Assembly (NCBI RefSeq): GCF_020991415.1
Contig: NZ_JAJMOY010000009.1
Span: 1-64,000 of the forward strand
Length of the DNA stretch: 64,000 bases
Reading direction: 5' to 3'
Origin: Flavobacterium sp. ENC
Lineage (GTDB): Bacteria; Bacteroidota; Bacteroidia; Flavobacteriales; Flavobacteriaceae
Position numbers and translations under genes: made by a program. The notes under the pieces are model-generated. The model was not told the DNA's origin. It was given only the letters and a program-made list of their open reading frames with translations, and searched no databases. Shown here one piece after another: positions 43,304-53,156 of this stretch (within the stretch, counting starts at the first letter, position 1; every line of letters begins with the position of its first letter).

Positions 43304-44566
43304 TTGAAAATAAATAAACTCAACAGCATTATTCTTCTGGGACTTGTAGCTATTATCAGCATACTGGTCGCACAATTACTGTGGACCAAAGAGGCATTTA
43401 ACCTGGAACAAAAAAAACTGAGCCAGAAAGCGCATATTGCTTTACTGGAAGTAGCGCGAAAACTATATGAAGGAACGAATCATGAATTGCCGGCTGTAAA
43501 TCCGGTTCAGAAAATTGCCAATGATTATTATATCGTGAATGTCGAAAATGATTTTGAGCCTGATATTTTAGAATTTTATTTAAAATCAGAATTCAAAAAG
43601 ATGAATATCACGACTGATTTTGAATACGCGATGTACAATTGTCAGAGTGATGAAATGATCTATGGCAATTATATTTCACTATCCCAGAAGGGAAAATCAA
43701 AACAAACGGTTTACTTCCCGAAGCATAAAAATCTGGTGTATTATTTCGCCGTTCGTTTTCCCAATGAAACGACTTATTTATTCAGTTCAATGCGTTTTTG
43801 GTTTATACTTTCCACCGTGCTGATTCTTATTTTACTGATTTATGTGTATTCGATTTTTACGCTTTTGCAGCAAAAAAGATATTCCGAACTGCAACGTGAT
43901 TTCATTAATAATATGACACATGAATTTAAAACACCTTTGTCTTCTATTTTAATTGCTTCCCAATATTTAATTGAACAGACTGCCATAAAAGAAGACAAAA
44001 AACTTCATACTTACACGGACATCATTATCAATCAGAGCCATAAACTGAACAACCACATTGAGAAAATCCTGAACGTGGCCAAATCAGATCATACTTCACT
44101 GGAATTAAAAACAGAACCGGTTTTAATTGTTCCCATTATCGAAGAAACGATTACCAATATTCAGCTGAAATATCCGGAAGCCCATATTGTAATTGAAACA
44201 AATTCCCCTGATTATACCGTACAAACAGACGTTTTTCATTTTACCAATTTAGTGTATAATTTACTGGACAACGCCGTAAAATACTGCAATGAAAAACCGG
44301 AAATACTGATTCGCATTTCCAAAGAAAATCAGGCTTTGAAACTAGAATTCACCGATAACGGAATTGGGATTTCTCCTAAAAATATCACTTCTATTTTTGA
44401 CAAATTCTATCGCATTCAGAATGAAAAGAGTAACGAAGTAAATGGTTTCGGCCTTGGGTTGTATTATGTAAAAGAAATTTGTAACTTACAGTATTGGAAA
44501 ATAAACGCCGCCAATAATTCAGAAAAAGGTATTACCATAACGCTGACAATTCCATATAAGAAATGA
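43304..44566 (+). CDS. Sensor histidine kinase
   Basis: Inner-membrane two-component sensor of 420 residues. Membrane helix 1 is at about 7-27 (IILLGLVAIISILVAQLLW), then comes a periplasmic domain of about 130 residues, then helix 2 at about 163-186 (FWFILSTVLILILLIYVYSI). The cytoplasmic HisKA domain has phospho-acceptor His206 in NNMTHEFKTPL, and the ATPase domain has the N, G1 and G2 boxes (NLLDNAVKYC, DNGIGI, GFGLGLYYV). The start is TTG; there is no ATG before the first membrane helix. It overlaps the response regulator by four bases (ATGA). Confidence 0.94.
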   Translation: MKINKLNSIILLGLVAIISILVAQLLWTKEAFNLEQKKLSQKAHIALLEVARKLYEGTNHELPAVNPVQKIANDYYIVNVENDFEPDILEFYLKSEFKKMNITTDFEYAMYNCQSDEMIYGNYISLSQKGKSKQTVYFPKHKNLVYYFAVRFPNETTYLFSSMRFWFILSTVLILILLIYVYSIFTLLQQKRYSELQRDFINNMTHEFKTPLSSILIASQYLIEQTAIKEDKKLHTYTDIIINQSHKLNNHIEKILNVAKSDHTSLELKTEPVLIVPIIEETITNIQLKYPEAHIVIETNSPDYTVQTDVFHFTNLVYNLLDNAVKYCNEKPEILIRISKENQALKLEFTDNGIGISPKNITSIFDKFYRIQNEKSNEVNGFGLGLYYVKEICNLQYWKINAANNSEKGITITLTIPYKK

Positions 44567-45243
44567 AACATTTTAAAATTTTATACGCCGAAGATGATGA
44601 AACATTAGCGTTTCTGACCAAAGATAATTTAGAACAAAACAACTATAATGTCACGCATTGTTCTAACGGAAAATTAAGTTTAGAAGCTTTCAAGGAGGAA
44701 GTTTTTGATATTTGTATTCTGGATATCATGATGCCAAAAATGGACGGTTTTGAAGTCGCAGCCGAAATCAGGAAAATTGATGTTGATGTTCCCATTATTT
44801 TCCTCTCGGCAAAAACTTTAAAAGAAGACCGCATAAAAGGCCTGCGTTTAGGGGCCGATGATTACCTCGTCAAGCCTTTCAGTATTGAAGAATTATTGCT
44901 GAAAATCGAAATTTTCCTGAAACGTTCACAGAAAAACGGGATCAAAAAATCCGTTTATGAAATTGGAAAATATCACTTTGATACCGAAAATTTCATCCTT
45001 TTTAATGAAACGGAAAAAATTAGCCTGACCCAACGTGAATCGGATCTTTTGAAGCTGTTTGTGGACAACAAGAACCTGGTTTTAAAAAGACAGCAAATCC
45101 TTACTTCGCTATGGGGTGACGATGATTATTTTATGGGACGCAGCCTGGATGTCTTTATTTCCCGCCTTCGAAAGATCCTGGTGAATGAAAAAGGAATTTC
45201 GATTGAAAACTTACACGGAATCGGTTTTCGATTTACAATGTAA
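44563..45243 (+). CDS. OmpR-family response regulator
   Basis: A 226-residue partner of the kinase at 43304. The receiver domain (about 1-120) has acidic residues in AEDDE, phospho-acceptor Asp54 in CILDIMMPKMDGF and Lys in LVKPFS. The C-terminal winged helix (about 135-226) shows LTQRESDLLKLFV and GRSLDVFISRLRKIL. The four-base overlap with the kinase indicates translational coupling. Target genes cannot be deduced from the window. Confidence 0.95.
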   Translation: MKHFKILYAEDDETLAFLTKDNLEQNNYNVTHCSNGKLSLEAFKEEVFDICILDIMMPKMDGFEVAAEIRKIDVDVPIIFLSAKTLKEDRIKGLRLGADDYLVKPFSIEELLLKIEIFLKRSQKNGIKKSVYEIGKYHFDTENFILFNETEKISLTQRESDLLKLFVDNKNLVLKRQQILTSLWGDDDYFMGRSLDVFISRLRKILVNEKGISIENLHGIGFRFTM

Positions 45244-45263
45244 TTTTTACACTTAAAACTATA

Positions 45264-45271
45264 TAATTTTG
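45264..45271 (+). promoter_or_regulatory. Putative -7 box of the metallo-hydrolase gene
   Basis: TAATTTTG matches TAnnTTTG, 30 bases before the ATG at 45302, suggesting independent transcription from the two-component genes. Confidence 0.4.
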
Positions 45272-45301
45272 TATTTTTAGTATCAAACAAACTTACAGGA
45301 T

Positions 45302-46066
45302 ATGAAACTGCATCATTTGCGTAACGCGACTTTGGTTATTGAAACCGAAAAGCACGTGATTTTAATCGATCCCATGCTGGGCAAAAGAAAAACTATTGCG
45401 CCATTTACGCTATTCCGTTACAAGCCCAAAAGAAACCCGCTTACCGCACTGCCCAAAAACAGCAGGGATATCCTGAGTAAGGTAACACATTGCCTCATCA
45501 CGCATTTGCATCAGGACCATATTGACAGGGCCGGCGAGGTTTTCCTTAAAAGAAAATCGATTCCGGTAATCTGCAGCATCAAAGATGAAAAAGCACTGTT
45601 ACAAAGAGGCTTAACCGTCATTCAGTCGCTGGATTACTGGCAGCCTCAGTATTTTCTGGATGGCAAAATTACGGGAATACCAGCCGTTCACGGTTATGGA
45701 TTTATAGCAAAACTCATGGGAAACGTTATGGGTTTTTATATTGAGCTTCAGAATGAAAAATCAGTTTATATTAGTTCCGATACCATTTTTACGGAGCATG
45801 TTCAAAAAGTACTGACCGAGCTGAAACCTGATATTGCAACAGTTGCCTGCGGTACGGCACGATTAGATATTGGTCAGCCCTTATTAATGAGAATGGATGA
45901 TATTCTGAAATTTGCCGTCCTTGCTCCTGGGAAAGTTTTCGCCAATCATCTGGAGGCCTTAAACCACTGCCCAACCACGAGGGAGGAGCTGAAACAGGCT
46001 TTGATACAAAATAATCTGATGTCAAAAACCGTGGTTCCGAATGACGGGGAATGCGTGGAGTATTGA
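45302..46066 (+). CDS. MBL-fold metallo-hydrolase
   Basis: Cytoplasmic 254-residue beta-lactamase-fold hydrolase. The metal-binding motif appears as THLHQDHIDRAG (residues near 68-75), with further ligands in AVHGYG, SSDTIF and the C-terminal ANHLEALNHCP. The fold resembles the UlaG/Lactamase_B_2 group. The substrate is unknown. It has its own -7 box. Confidence 0.88.
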   Translation: MKLHHLRNATLVIETEKHVILIDPMLGKRKTIAPFTLFRYKPKRNPLTALPKNSRDILSKVTHCLITHLHQDHIDRAGEVFLKRKSIPVICSIKDEKALLQRGLTVIQSLDYWQPQYFLDGKITGIPAVHGYGFIAKLMGNVMGFYIELQNEKSVYISSDTIFTEHVQKVLTELKPDIATVACGTARLDIGQPLLMRMDDILKFAVLAPGKVFANHLEALNHCPTTREELKQALIQNNLMSKTVVPNDGECVEY

Positions 46067-46122
46067 TTATTTTTATTTTAGAAAATAAATTTATTATTCC
46101 ATTACAATTTCCGTTTTAATAT

Positions 46123-46130
46123 TATATTTG
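46123..46130 (+). promoter_or_regulatory. Putative -7 box of the small membrane protein gene
   Basis: TATATTTG matches TAnnTTTG, 23 bases before the ATG at 46154. Confidence 0.4.
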
Positions 46131-46153
46131 ATTTTATAATCAAAGCCAAATTC

Positions 46154-46678
46154 ATGGATAATTTCTTAAGAAAAATAAACTTAATCAAAGATATTACGAT
46201 ACAATTACCCATTACAAAAACGGAATTTATACAAAAATTTCGAAATCACGTAGACGAATCTGATTTGGGTTATGTACCTTTTGAAGTTTTTCAATCCAGT
46301 ACAAATGAGTACAAAGGCAACATTCAAAACAATACTTTTGAATTAAAAAAGAGAAAAAAAATCTTCGACACAAATTATTCTTTTGCAAAAGTAATTGGAG
46401 AAATAATCCAGCAAAATAATGAATTAACCATAAATGTTGAAATTGTTGGTTTCAGAAAAAGAATACTACTATTTGGAGTTATGATTCTTTTATTCTATCT
46501 CCTTTTTTTTGTGGGGGCTATTTCAAATGATGATGCTTTTCCTTTCTTTATTCTTCCTTTTTTAATGATTCATATGTCAGTAATGCTGGTGATTCCTTAT
46601 TTTGTAATAAGACGTAGTGTTAACAGAATGGCTTATGATTTAGAAAGAGATTTTCATTACTGGGTAACTAAAAGATAG
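46154..46678 (+). CDS. Hypothetical membrane protein
   Basis: A 174-residue protein I do not recognise. The first 95 residues look cytoplasmic and mixed alpha/beta. Two membrane helices follow (about 101-121, LLFGVMILLFYLLFFVGAI; about 128-150, FFILPFLMIHMSVMLVIPYF), then a short basic/aromatic tail ending in FHYWVTKR. It has its own -7 box and is convergent with the radical SAM gene, with 19 bases between the stops. Confidence 0.75.
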   Translation: MDNFLRKINLIKDITIQLPITKTEFIQKFRNHVDESDLGYVPFEVFQSSTNEYKGNIQNNTFELKKRKKIFDTNYSFAKVIGEIIQQNNELTINVEIVGFRKRILLFGVMILLFYLLFFVGAISNDDAFPFFILPFLMIHMSVMLVIPYFVIRRSVNRMAYDLERDFHYWVTKR

Positions 46679-46697
46679 CATAATTTATTTTAAAAAT

Positions 46698-48920
46698 CTA
46701 CAAAACCAACAACCCAAATTCCCGTAAAGTATTTACCGGTTTAGAATACCAAAACAATTCAAAATCTTCAAACTGCGCTTCAAAGTCTGCTTTTACTTCC
46801 TGGAAAGTATAATGTTTGCTATTCGAAACCGTGATCTTTTTCAGGATTTCTACCAGCCAGTCCCCTTCATTTTTATTGGTCTGAATGGTAAAACTTTCTT
46901 TTTTATCGTGAAAAGTCAGCGTCATCATTTCCCAGGTTTGTCCTTTTTTAGATTTTGTAAAATGTTCCAGAGAAGGCTTCCCTCCTAACCATACTACTTT
47001 TGCATTTGGTTTTGTATTGAAATCATTTCCTTCTTCGAGTGCATTAAAAATAAAATCAGGGTCAATTTTTGTTTTCGGAATTTTAAAATCGAACCAGTCC
47101 TGCAATTCGTAATCAAAACAGATTCCGTGCATGAAATTGAAAAGCGATTTCTTTAAGCCAAAACTGAATTTATCATGATTGATACCGGTTGCATCTTTAT
47201 AGTCAATATCGTTATTCGCAAAAGTTCCAATGGCTTCCGTTGCTTTTGTAACGCCAAATTTCTCCGGATACAAGCCAACCGGACTATGTGCTGTCATGGC
47301 AAACTGATGCCAGAATCCCGATTGTAAAATTCCCGCTTCAAACAACTGACGCACCATTTCGAGGCTGTCAACCGTTTCCTGAATGGTCTGTGTCGGATAT
47401 CCATACATCAGATAGGCATGCACCATAATGCCCGCTTCGGTAAAATTGCGGGTTACTTTTGCTACCTGTTCTACGGTTACGCCTTTGTCGATTAATTTCA
47501 ATAATCGGTCGGAAGCCACTTCCAGGCCACCGGAGACCGCAATACAGCCTGAGGCTTTGAGCAACAGACATAAATCGGCAGAGAAGCTTTTTTCGAAACG
47601 AATGTTCGTCCACCAGGTAACCGCTAATTTTCGGCGTAAAATTTCCAGAGCCAAAGCACGCATCAGTGCCGGAGGGGCCGCTTCATCTACAAAATGAAAA
47701 CCATTCTGACCTGTTTGCTGCATCAGGTCTTCCATTCGGTCACACAGCAAATTAGCCGCAACAGGCTCGTATACTTTTATATAATCTAAAGAAATATCAC
47801 AAAAAGTACATTTTCCCCAATAACAGCCGTGCGCCATGGTGAGTTTGTTCCAGCGTCCGTCACTCCACATTCGGTGCATCGGATTTACGATTTCGATTAC
47901 CGAAATGTATTTATCCAAAGGCAAATCAGAATAATCGGGCGTTCCAACGTAGGCTTGTTTGTAATCGTGTTTTAACGAATTGTTTTTGTAAACCACTTTC
48001 CCGTCTTCCAGCAAAAAAGTTCTTTTATAAGAATTGGAATTTGGGTTTTCTAAATTGAATATTAACTCTTCAATAGGCACCTCGCCATCATCCAGCGTAA
48101 TAAAATCGAAAAACTCAAAAACACGTGCATCCGAAAGAGAACGCAATTCGGTGTTTGGGAAACCTCCGCCCATCGAAATTTTAATTTCGGGATGGTTTTG
48201 TTTTACCCATTGCGCACATCGAAAAGCGCTGTATAAATTCCCGGGAAAGGGAACTGAAATCAAAAACAAAGTAGGCTGAACGGCTTCGATTTTAGCTTTC
48301 AGTAACGAAATTAAAATTGCATCGATATAGGTCGGCTTTTGTTGTAAAGCTTCGTACAATTCATCAAACGAATTGGCACTTCGGCCCAAACGTTCGGCGT
48401 AGCGGCTGAAACCAAAATTTTCATCGACACATTCCACAATAAAATCCGAAATATCTTCGAGGTATAAAGTGGCTAAATGTTTCGCTTTGTCCTGAGTTCC
48501 CATCGTTCCGAAAGCCCAGTCGAGTTCTTCCAATTGTGCAAACCGTGAAGCTTCCGGCAGAAAATCTTCCTGACAGATCTGCAAAGCCAAAGTTGGATTT
48601 TTCCCCTGCAAAAATTGAATAACGGCATCAATCGTTTTGATGTATTCGTCCTGTAAAGCAAAAATGCGCTTCGAATTATCCGAGATTTCATCCCTCGACT
48701 CCGCTCGGGAGGACACGTTTTCAAAAAGATTTCCGGAATACAGAAACAAATCAACTAAACCTTTCTTCGAAAACAGTTCCAAAATCACATCGATACCCAA
48801 ATCTGCCTGGACTGCTGCTACGTTTTTGGTATTCAGAAACCCTTTGATATAAGCGGTTGCCGGATACGGAGTATTCAGTTGAGTAAAGGGCGGTGTGATT
48901 ACAAAAAGTTTTGTTTTCAA
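46698..48920 (-). CDS. B12-binding-type radical SAM protein
   Basis: A 740-residue protein of unknown reaction. The N-terminal half (to about residue 345) resembles a cobalamin-binding-like domain (FLISVPFPGNLYSAFRCA, SMGGGFPNTELR, DFITLDDGEVPIEELI). The radical SAM core follows, with the cluster motif GCYWGKCTFCD at Cys366, Cys371 and Cys374, that is CX4CX2C rather than the usual CX3CX2C. GLEVASDRLLKLIDKG and MVHAYLMYGYPTQT are further core blocks. Residues 69-78 (VSSRAESRDE) are encoded by an inserted repeat element (48688-48716). The gene stands alone, so no pathway is indicated. Confidence 0.88.
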   Translation of the reverse strand: MKTKLFVITPPFTQLNTPYPATAYIKGFLNTKNVAAVQADLGIDVILELFSKKGLVDLFLYSGNLFENVSSRAESRDEISDNSKRIFALQDEYIKTIDAVIQFLQGKNPTLALQICQEDFLPEASRFAQLEELDWAFGTMGTQDKAKHLATLYLEDISDFIVECVDENFGFSRYAERLGRSANSFDELYEALQQKPTYIDAILISLLKAKIEAVQPTLFLISVPFPGNLYSAFRCAQWVKQNHPEIKISMGGGFPNTELRSLSDARVFEFFDFITLDDGEVPIEELIFNLENPNSNSYKRTFLLEDGKVVYKNNSLKHDYKQAYVGTPDYSDLPLDKYISVIEIVNPMHRMWSDGRWNKLTMAHGCYWGKCTFCDISLDYIKVYEPVAANLLCDRMEDLMQQTGQNGFHFVDEAAPPALMRALALEILRRKLAVTWWTNIRFEKSFSADLCLLLKASGCIAVSGGLEVASDRLLKLIDKGVTVEQVAKVTRNFTEAGIMVHAYLMYGYPTQTIQETVDSLEMVRQLFEAGILQSGFWHQFAMTAHSPVGLYPEKFGVTKATEAIGTFANNDIDYKDATGINHDKFSFGLKKSLFNFMHGICFDYELQDWFDFKIPKTKIDPDFIFNALEEGNDFNTKPNAKVVWLGGKPSLEHFTKSKKGQTWEMMTLTFHDKKESFTIQTNKNEGDWLVEILKKITVSNSKHYTFQEVKADFEAQFEDFELFWYSKPVNTLREFGLLVL
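48688..48716 (-). repeat. Repeat element inserted in frame in the radical SAM gene
   Basis: On the minus strand the text begins TGTCCTCCCGAGCGGAGTCG. It is related to the left arm of the palindromic element at 37620 (TGTCCTCCTGAGGAACAAGG) and to 28346-28433. It adds ten codons without breaking the reading frame. Confidence 0.65.
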
Positions 48921-49038
48921 AGGGAATTATTTTCTGCAAAAATACGGGATATTTATAATCTTTTTCAGGAAAAGATTCAGGAGGATCTGTTTGTATTTTG
49001 AAACCGGAACTTTTAGACTTATTTAGTAGATATTTAAT

Positions 49039-49046
49039 TACATTTG
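49039..49046 (+). promoter_or_regulatory. Putative -7 box of the large secreted protein gene
   Basis: TACATTTG matches TAnnTTTG, 20 bases before the ATG at 49067. Confidence 0.45.
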
Positions 49047-49066
49047 CGACGCTATAAATCTTACTT

Positions 49067-52000
49067 ATGAAGCGAATTTTACTTTTTTTATTACTGCTGA
49101 TTTTTATGCCTGTCCGGGCACTAAACAAAAATCAATCTGTAGGTTTTAAAGAAAACAAAGGTCAGATTACAGACCAGAAAGGCAGGCCCAACAATGCCGT
49201 GAAATATTTATTAAACACAGGAGGCTTGAATGTTCAGTTACGCAAAAACGGTTTTTCTTATGACATTTATGAAGTAAAAAAGACTCCGGTTGTACGCTCC
49301 AATGCCTCAAAAACAGTTTCTTCCGGAGTACCGGACAAAGATAGAACAGAACAGCCTGATTATACTTTAGAATACCTGTTTCATCGAATAGATATTGACT
49401 TTGTAAACTCAAATTCCAAAGTGGAATTGCTTACAGATCACAAATCAACGGATTTTGACAATTATTATAATGTCCCAAACAAACCTGAGGGAATTATCGG
49501 CGTACATCAATACAAACAGCTCACATACAAGAATATTTATCCGAATATCGATGTAGTTTTTACGATTCCGAATGATCCTGAAAAAGTCGTTGAATACAAT
49601 TTTGTTATTCATCCAAAAGGAAAGATCTCTGATATTCAATTAAAATTTAAGGGTGCTGAAACTGATTTAGCAGATAACAAAATCCGTATGAATGTTCGCT
49701 TTGGAAAAATGGAAGAAACACTTCCGGCGAGCTGGATTGAAGATGGGACTGGTAAAAAGGAGATTTCCATTGCATACAGAAAGATTAAAAAAGACGTTTA
49801 CGGTTTTACCGGTTCAGAACCGGTTTCTGATAAAACGGTGATTATTGATCCTGTGCCGACAAGGCTTTGGGGAACTTTTTATGGGGATGAAGAGGATTAT
49901 GGCTCAAATGAATTTGGCGGAATTGCAACTGACTTATCAGGTAATAATTATCTGGTTGGTTTTACTTCAGTGCCTAACTCTTCCTATGCAACTTCGGGCG
50001 CACATCAGACAACAATTGGAAACCCTAATAAAATAGCTCCTGACGGAATACTTGTGAAATTTTCGCCTGATGGCCGCAAACTATGGGCAACCTATTACGG
50101 TGGAGAAGAATACGACAGAATAAATGCAGTAAAAACAGATAACCAAAACAATGTCATTATTGTCGGCAAAACAAATAGTAAAACCAATATCAGCACAGCC
50201 GGTTCATACAGTTCTTCTTTTGGTGGTTATGATGATGGTTTTTTAGTGAAATTTAATTCCTCCGGCATGCGACTCTGGGGTACGTATTACGGAGGAAAAG
50301 ATAACGATGAATCTTTTGATGTTGATATTGATAAAAATAACAACATTTTTATGGTTGGGAGATTTTCAATCAATCATTCAGAAAACATTTTTGACACCCC
50401 AATTGGCGACGGCTTTATAGCCAAATTCAACCCTAATGGAAATATCCTTTGGAATAAATTATACGGCGGTAAAGGTACGGATGAATTCAGATCGATTAAA
50501 GTTGGAGAAAATTTCATTGTAGCTGGCGGTCTTTCCTATAGTTCAGATAACATTTCTACTCCGGGAGTTTTTCAGGAAAATCTCAATTACATCTATAATC
50601 TCTCCAACGATGGCATAGTTTTTAAATTAAATTTAGATGGAGATCGAATATGGAGTACCTATTACGGAGGGGAATCTGGGGAAAAAATTCATGCAGTAGA
50701 AATTGATGATGAGAATAATATCTATATAGGTGGGGAAACTACCAGTTCTAATACTATTGCTTCACCCAACTCCTTTGATGATTATAATTTATATTCCTGG
50801 ACAGGTTTTCTTGCAAAACTGGATCAGAACGGGCAAAGATTATGGGGTACTTTTTTAGGTCTTGATACAATAATCTACTCCCTTGTTTTTACAAACAATT
50901 CAATATATGTTGGCGGTAATGGAGGAATTGATAATTCAATAACAACTATATGTGCCTATAAACGAACTGGCATGGCTGGTGGATATATGGGAAAATTTTC
51001 TAAATCGGGAAATTTAATATGGGGAAGCTACGCCGGAGGATTTGACCAATACTCTCAGACAGAAATAGCGGTTAACAACAATGAGATAATAGTCGGCGGG
51101 ACGTCATCAATGAATGATGGAATAACGGATGCAAATTCATATCAGCCTGAAATTTTAGGCCGTAAGAATTTTTATTTAATGAAATTTTCTGAGGAAAATA
51201 ATTGTAACATTAATGCGAACCCTGGCAGTAATTCACCAGTTTGCATTGGAGGTACATTAAATTTTACTGCGGATTCGGGATATAATTATTTATGGACAGG
51301 ACCTAATAATTTTACAAGCACTTTACAAAATCCAACTATTACAAATGTATCTGGTATAAATAATGGTGACTATCATTTAAAAGCAAGTGACTATTGTGGA
51401 TGTGAGAAAAACTATGACCTAAAAGTTGTTATTGGAGATATTGAAGCACCCGTCCCGGATTTAGTAATTCTTCCAACCATAACCGGAGATTGTACTACCA
51501 CAATAACTACATTTCCAACAGCAACCGATGCGTGCGCAGGAGCAATTACAGGAACAACGACAGATCCTTTATCCTACAATTTGCCCGGAACGTATACTAT
51601 TGTGTGGAATTATGATGACGGAAATGGAAATAAATCTTCTCAAAATCAAACGATTACCATTAGCAGTCAGCCTTTACCAGCGGTAACTTCACCACAAACC
51701 TTCTGTATTCAGGAAAATGCAACTATAAACAATATCAGTGTTACAAACGGCCAAAATATCAAATGGTATGATGCAGCAACAGCCGGAACACTTTTACCCA
51801 ATACAAGTGTACTTCAAAATGATAAAACATATTATGCCTCGCAAACCATAAATGGCTGTGAAAGCGAAAGAGCAGCAGTTACCATAAAAATTCAGGACAC
51901 TCCCGTGCCCACTGGAGATACAAATCAGCCTTTTTGTACAGGTCAGGATCCAACTTTAAATAGTATCACTGTTAACGGAGAAGACAAAAAATGGTATGAT

Positions 52001-53098
52001 TCGCTGACCAATGGAAACAACTTACCGGACAATACCAGTCTGCAAAACGGAAAAACATATTACGTTTCCCAAACGATAAATTTATGCGAAAGCAAAAGAT
52101 TAGCCGTTACGATTTCCGTGCAAAACACACCTTCTGTACCTTCAGGAGATTTAAATCCGAAGTTTTGTAAAAGCGAAAATGCTACTTTAAACAGTATTGG
52201 TCTTAACGGTCAGAATATAAAATGGTACGATTCTACCGTTGCAGCAGGTACCTTGTCAAACACCACTTTATTAGAAAACAATAAAACGTATTATGCTTCA
52301 CAAACTGTGGGATGTGAAAGTGAAAGAGTTCCGGTATTGGTAAAAATCGATGACACGCCACTCCCAACCGGCAATAATGATCAGCAATTTTGTATTGACG
52401 AAAAAGCAACTATTGCCAATCTGAACTTTACAGGAACAGCTCGTAAATGGTACGATGCCCCAGCAAATGGTAATATTTTGCCCGAAACAACCCTGTTACA
52501 AAACGGTATCTATTATGCAACACAAAGACTCAACAATTGCGAAAGTGAACGATTTGCGGTTTCTGTTAAAATACAAGACACTCAAAGTCCAATGATTGAT
52601 TCTCCGCAAATATTCTGTATCCAGCAAAACAGTTCCATAGAAAAAATTAAGATTAATGGCGAACGTATAAAATGGTATGATCAGGCTATAGGAGGAATGA
52701 TTTTAACTGAATCAACACCGCTCGAAAACGGAGTTACGTATTATGCTTCCCAAACCGTCAATGAATGCGAAAGTGAAAGAACTCCGGTAACGATAAAAAT
52801 CCTTGGAGCGACAACTGCCGATTGTATCAATTATGTCGATGAACTTCCCTTTCCGAAATTCTTTACGCCGAATAATGATGGCCACAACGACACCTGGACG
52901 ATTGATTTTGCTTATTTAGCTCCCCGTACAGGAATCAGGATATTTGATCGTTACGGAAAATTCATCAAAGAACTCACCACTGATACTTCATGGGACGGAA
53001 CTTACATAGGCCGGGACGAGCCTGCCTCGGATTATTGGTTCGTAGTGACCCGTTTAAACGGTGCCGAATTTAGAGGCCATTTTAGCCTGAAACGTTAA
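49067..53098 (+). CDS. Large secreted protein with SBBP propeller, Ig-like repeats and type B T9SS domain
   Basis: A 1343-residue exported protein. After the signal peptide (LLIFMPVRA) comes an N-terminal domain often paired with SBBP repeats (NQSVGFKENKGQI). SBBP beta-propeller repeats follow at about 255-715, each with LWGTYYGG-like text. An Ig-like module (PVCIGGTLNFTADSGYNYLW) and a HYR-like domain (about 790-860) come next, then five consecutive repeats of about 75 residues (about 866-1250) with a pattern such as FC..NATL..I, KWYD, TYYASQT and CESER. The type IX type B sorting domain is at the end (FFTPNNDGHNDTW, IFDRYGK, WDGTYIGRDEPASDYWF). Likely cell-surface or extracellular; the ligand is unknown. 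Confidence 0.92.
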   Translation: MKRILLFLLLLIFMPVRALNKNQSVGFKENKGQITDQKGRPNNAVKYLLNTGGLNVQLRKNGFSYDIYEVKKTPVVRSNASKTVSSGVPDKDRTEQPDYTLEYLFHRIDIDFVNSNSKVELLTDHKSTDFDNYYNVPNKPEGIIGVHQYKQLTYKNIYPNIDVVFTIPNDPEKVVEYNFVIHPKGKISDIQLKFKGAETDLADNKIRMNVRFGKMEETLPASWIEDGTGKKEISIAYRKIKKDVYGFTGSEPVSDKTVIIDPVPTRLWGTFYGDEEDYGSNEFGGIATDLSGNNYLVGFTSVPNSSYATSGAHQTTIGNPNKIAPDGILVKFSPDGRKLWATYYGGEEYDRINAVKTDNQNNVIIVGKTNSKTNISTAGSYSSSFGGYDDGFLVKFNSSGMRLWGTYYGGKDNDESFDVDIDKNNNIFMVGRFSINHSENIFDTPIGDGFIAKFNPNGNILWNKLYGGKGTDEFRSIKVGENFIVAGGLSYSSDNISTPGVFQENLNYIYNLSNDGIVFKLNLDGDRIWSTYYGGESGEKIHAVEIDDENNIYIGGETTSSNTIASPNSFDDYNLYSWTGFLAKLDQNGQRLWGTFLGLDTIIYSLVFTNNSIYVGGNGGIDNSITTICAYKRTGMAGGYMGKFSKSGNLIWGSYAGGFDQYSQTEIAVNNNEIIVGGTSSMNDGITDANSYQPEILGRKNFYLMKFSEENNCNINANPGSNSPVCIGGTLNFTADSGYNYLWTGPNNFTSTLQNPTITNVSGINNGDYHLKASDYCGCEKNYDLKVVIGDIEAPVPDLVILPTITGDCTTTITTFPTATDACAGAITGTTTDPLSYNLPGTYTIVWNYDDGNGNKSSQNQTITISSQPLPAVTSPQTFCIQENATINNISVTNGQNIKWYDAATAGTLLPNTSVLQNDKTYYASQTINGCESERAAVTIKIQDTPVPTGDTNQPFCTGQDPTLNSITVNGEDKKWYDSLTNGNNLPDNTSLQNGKTYYVSQTINLCESKRLAVTISVQNTPSVPSGDLNPKFCKSENATLNSIGLNGQNIKWYDSTVAAGTLSNTTLLENNKTYYASQTVGCESERVPVLVKIDDTPLPTGNNDQQFCIDEKATIANLNFTGTARKWYDAPANGNILPETTLLQNGIYYATQRLNNCESERFAVSVKIQDTQSPMIDSPQIFCIQQNSSIEKIKINGERIKWYDQAIGGMILTESTPLENGVTYYASQTVNECESERTPVTIKILGATTADCINYVDELPFPKFFTPNNDGHNDTWTIDFAYLAPRTGIRIFDRYGKFIKELTTDTSWDGTYIGRDEPASDYWFVVTRLNGAEFRGHFSLKR

Positions 53099-53103
53099 AA
53101 CAG

Positions 53104-53141
53104 AAAAGGTTGCCCGAATTTAATTTGGACAACCTTTTTTA
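53104..53141. terminator. Bidirectional terminator between the secreted protein and the MFS gene
   Basis: AAAAGGTTG pairs with CAACCTTTT across a 17-base loop, with a T-run on the plus strand and A-rich left flank that serves the minus strand. The flanking genes are convergent. Confidence 0.75.
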
Positions 53142-53156
53142 ATTATTATTTCAGAC

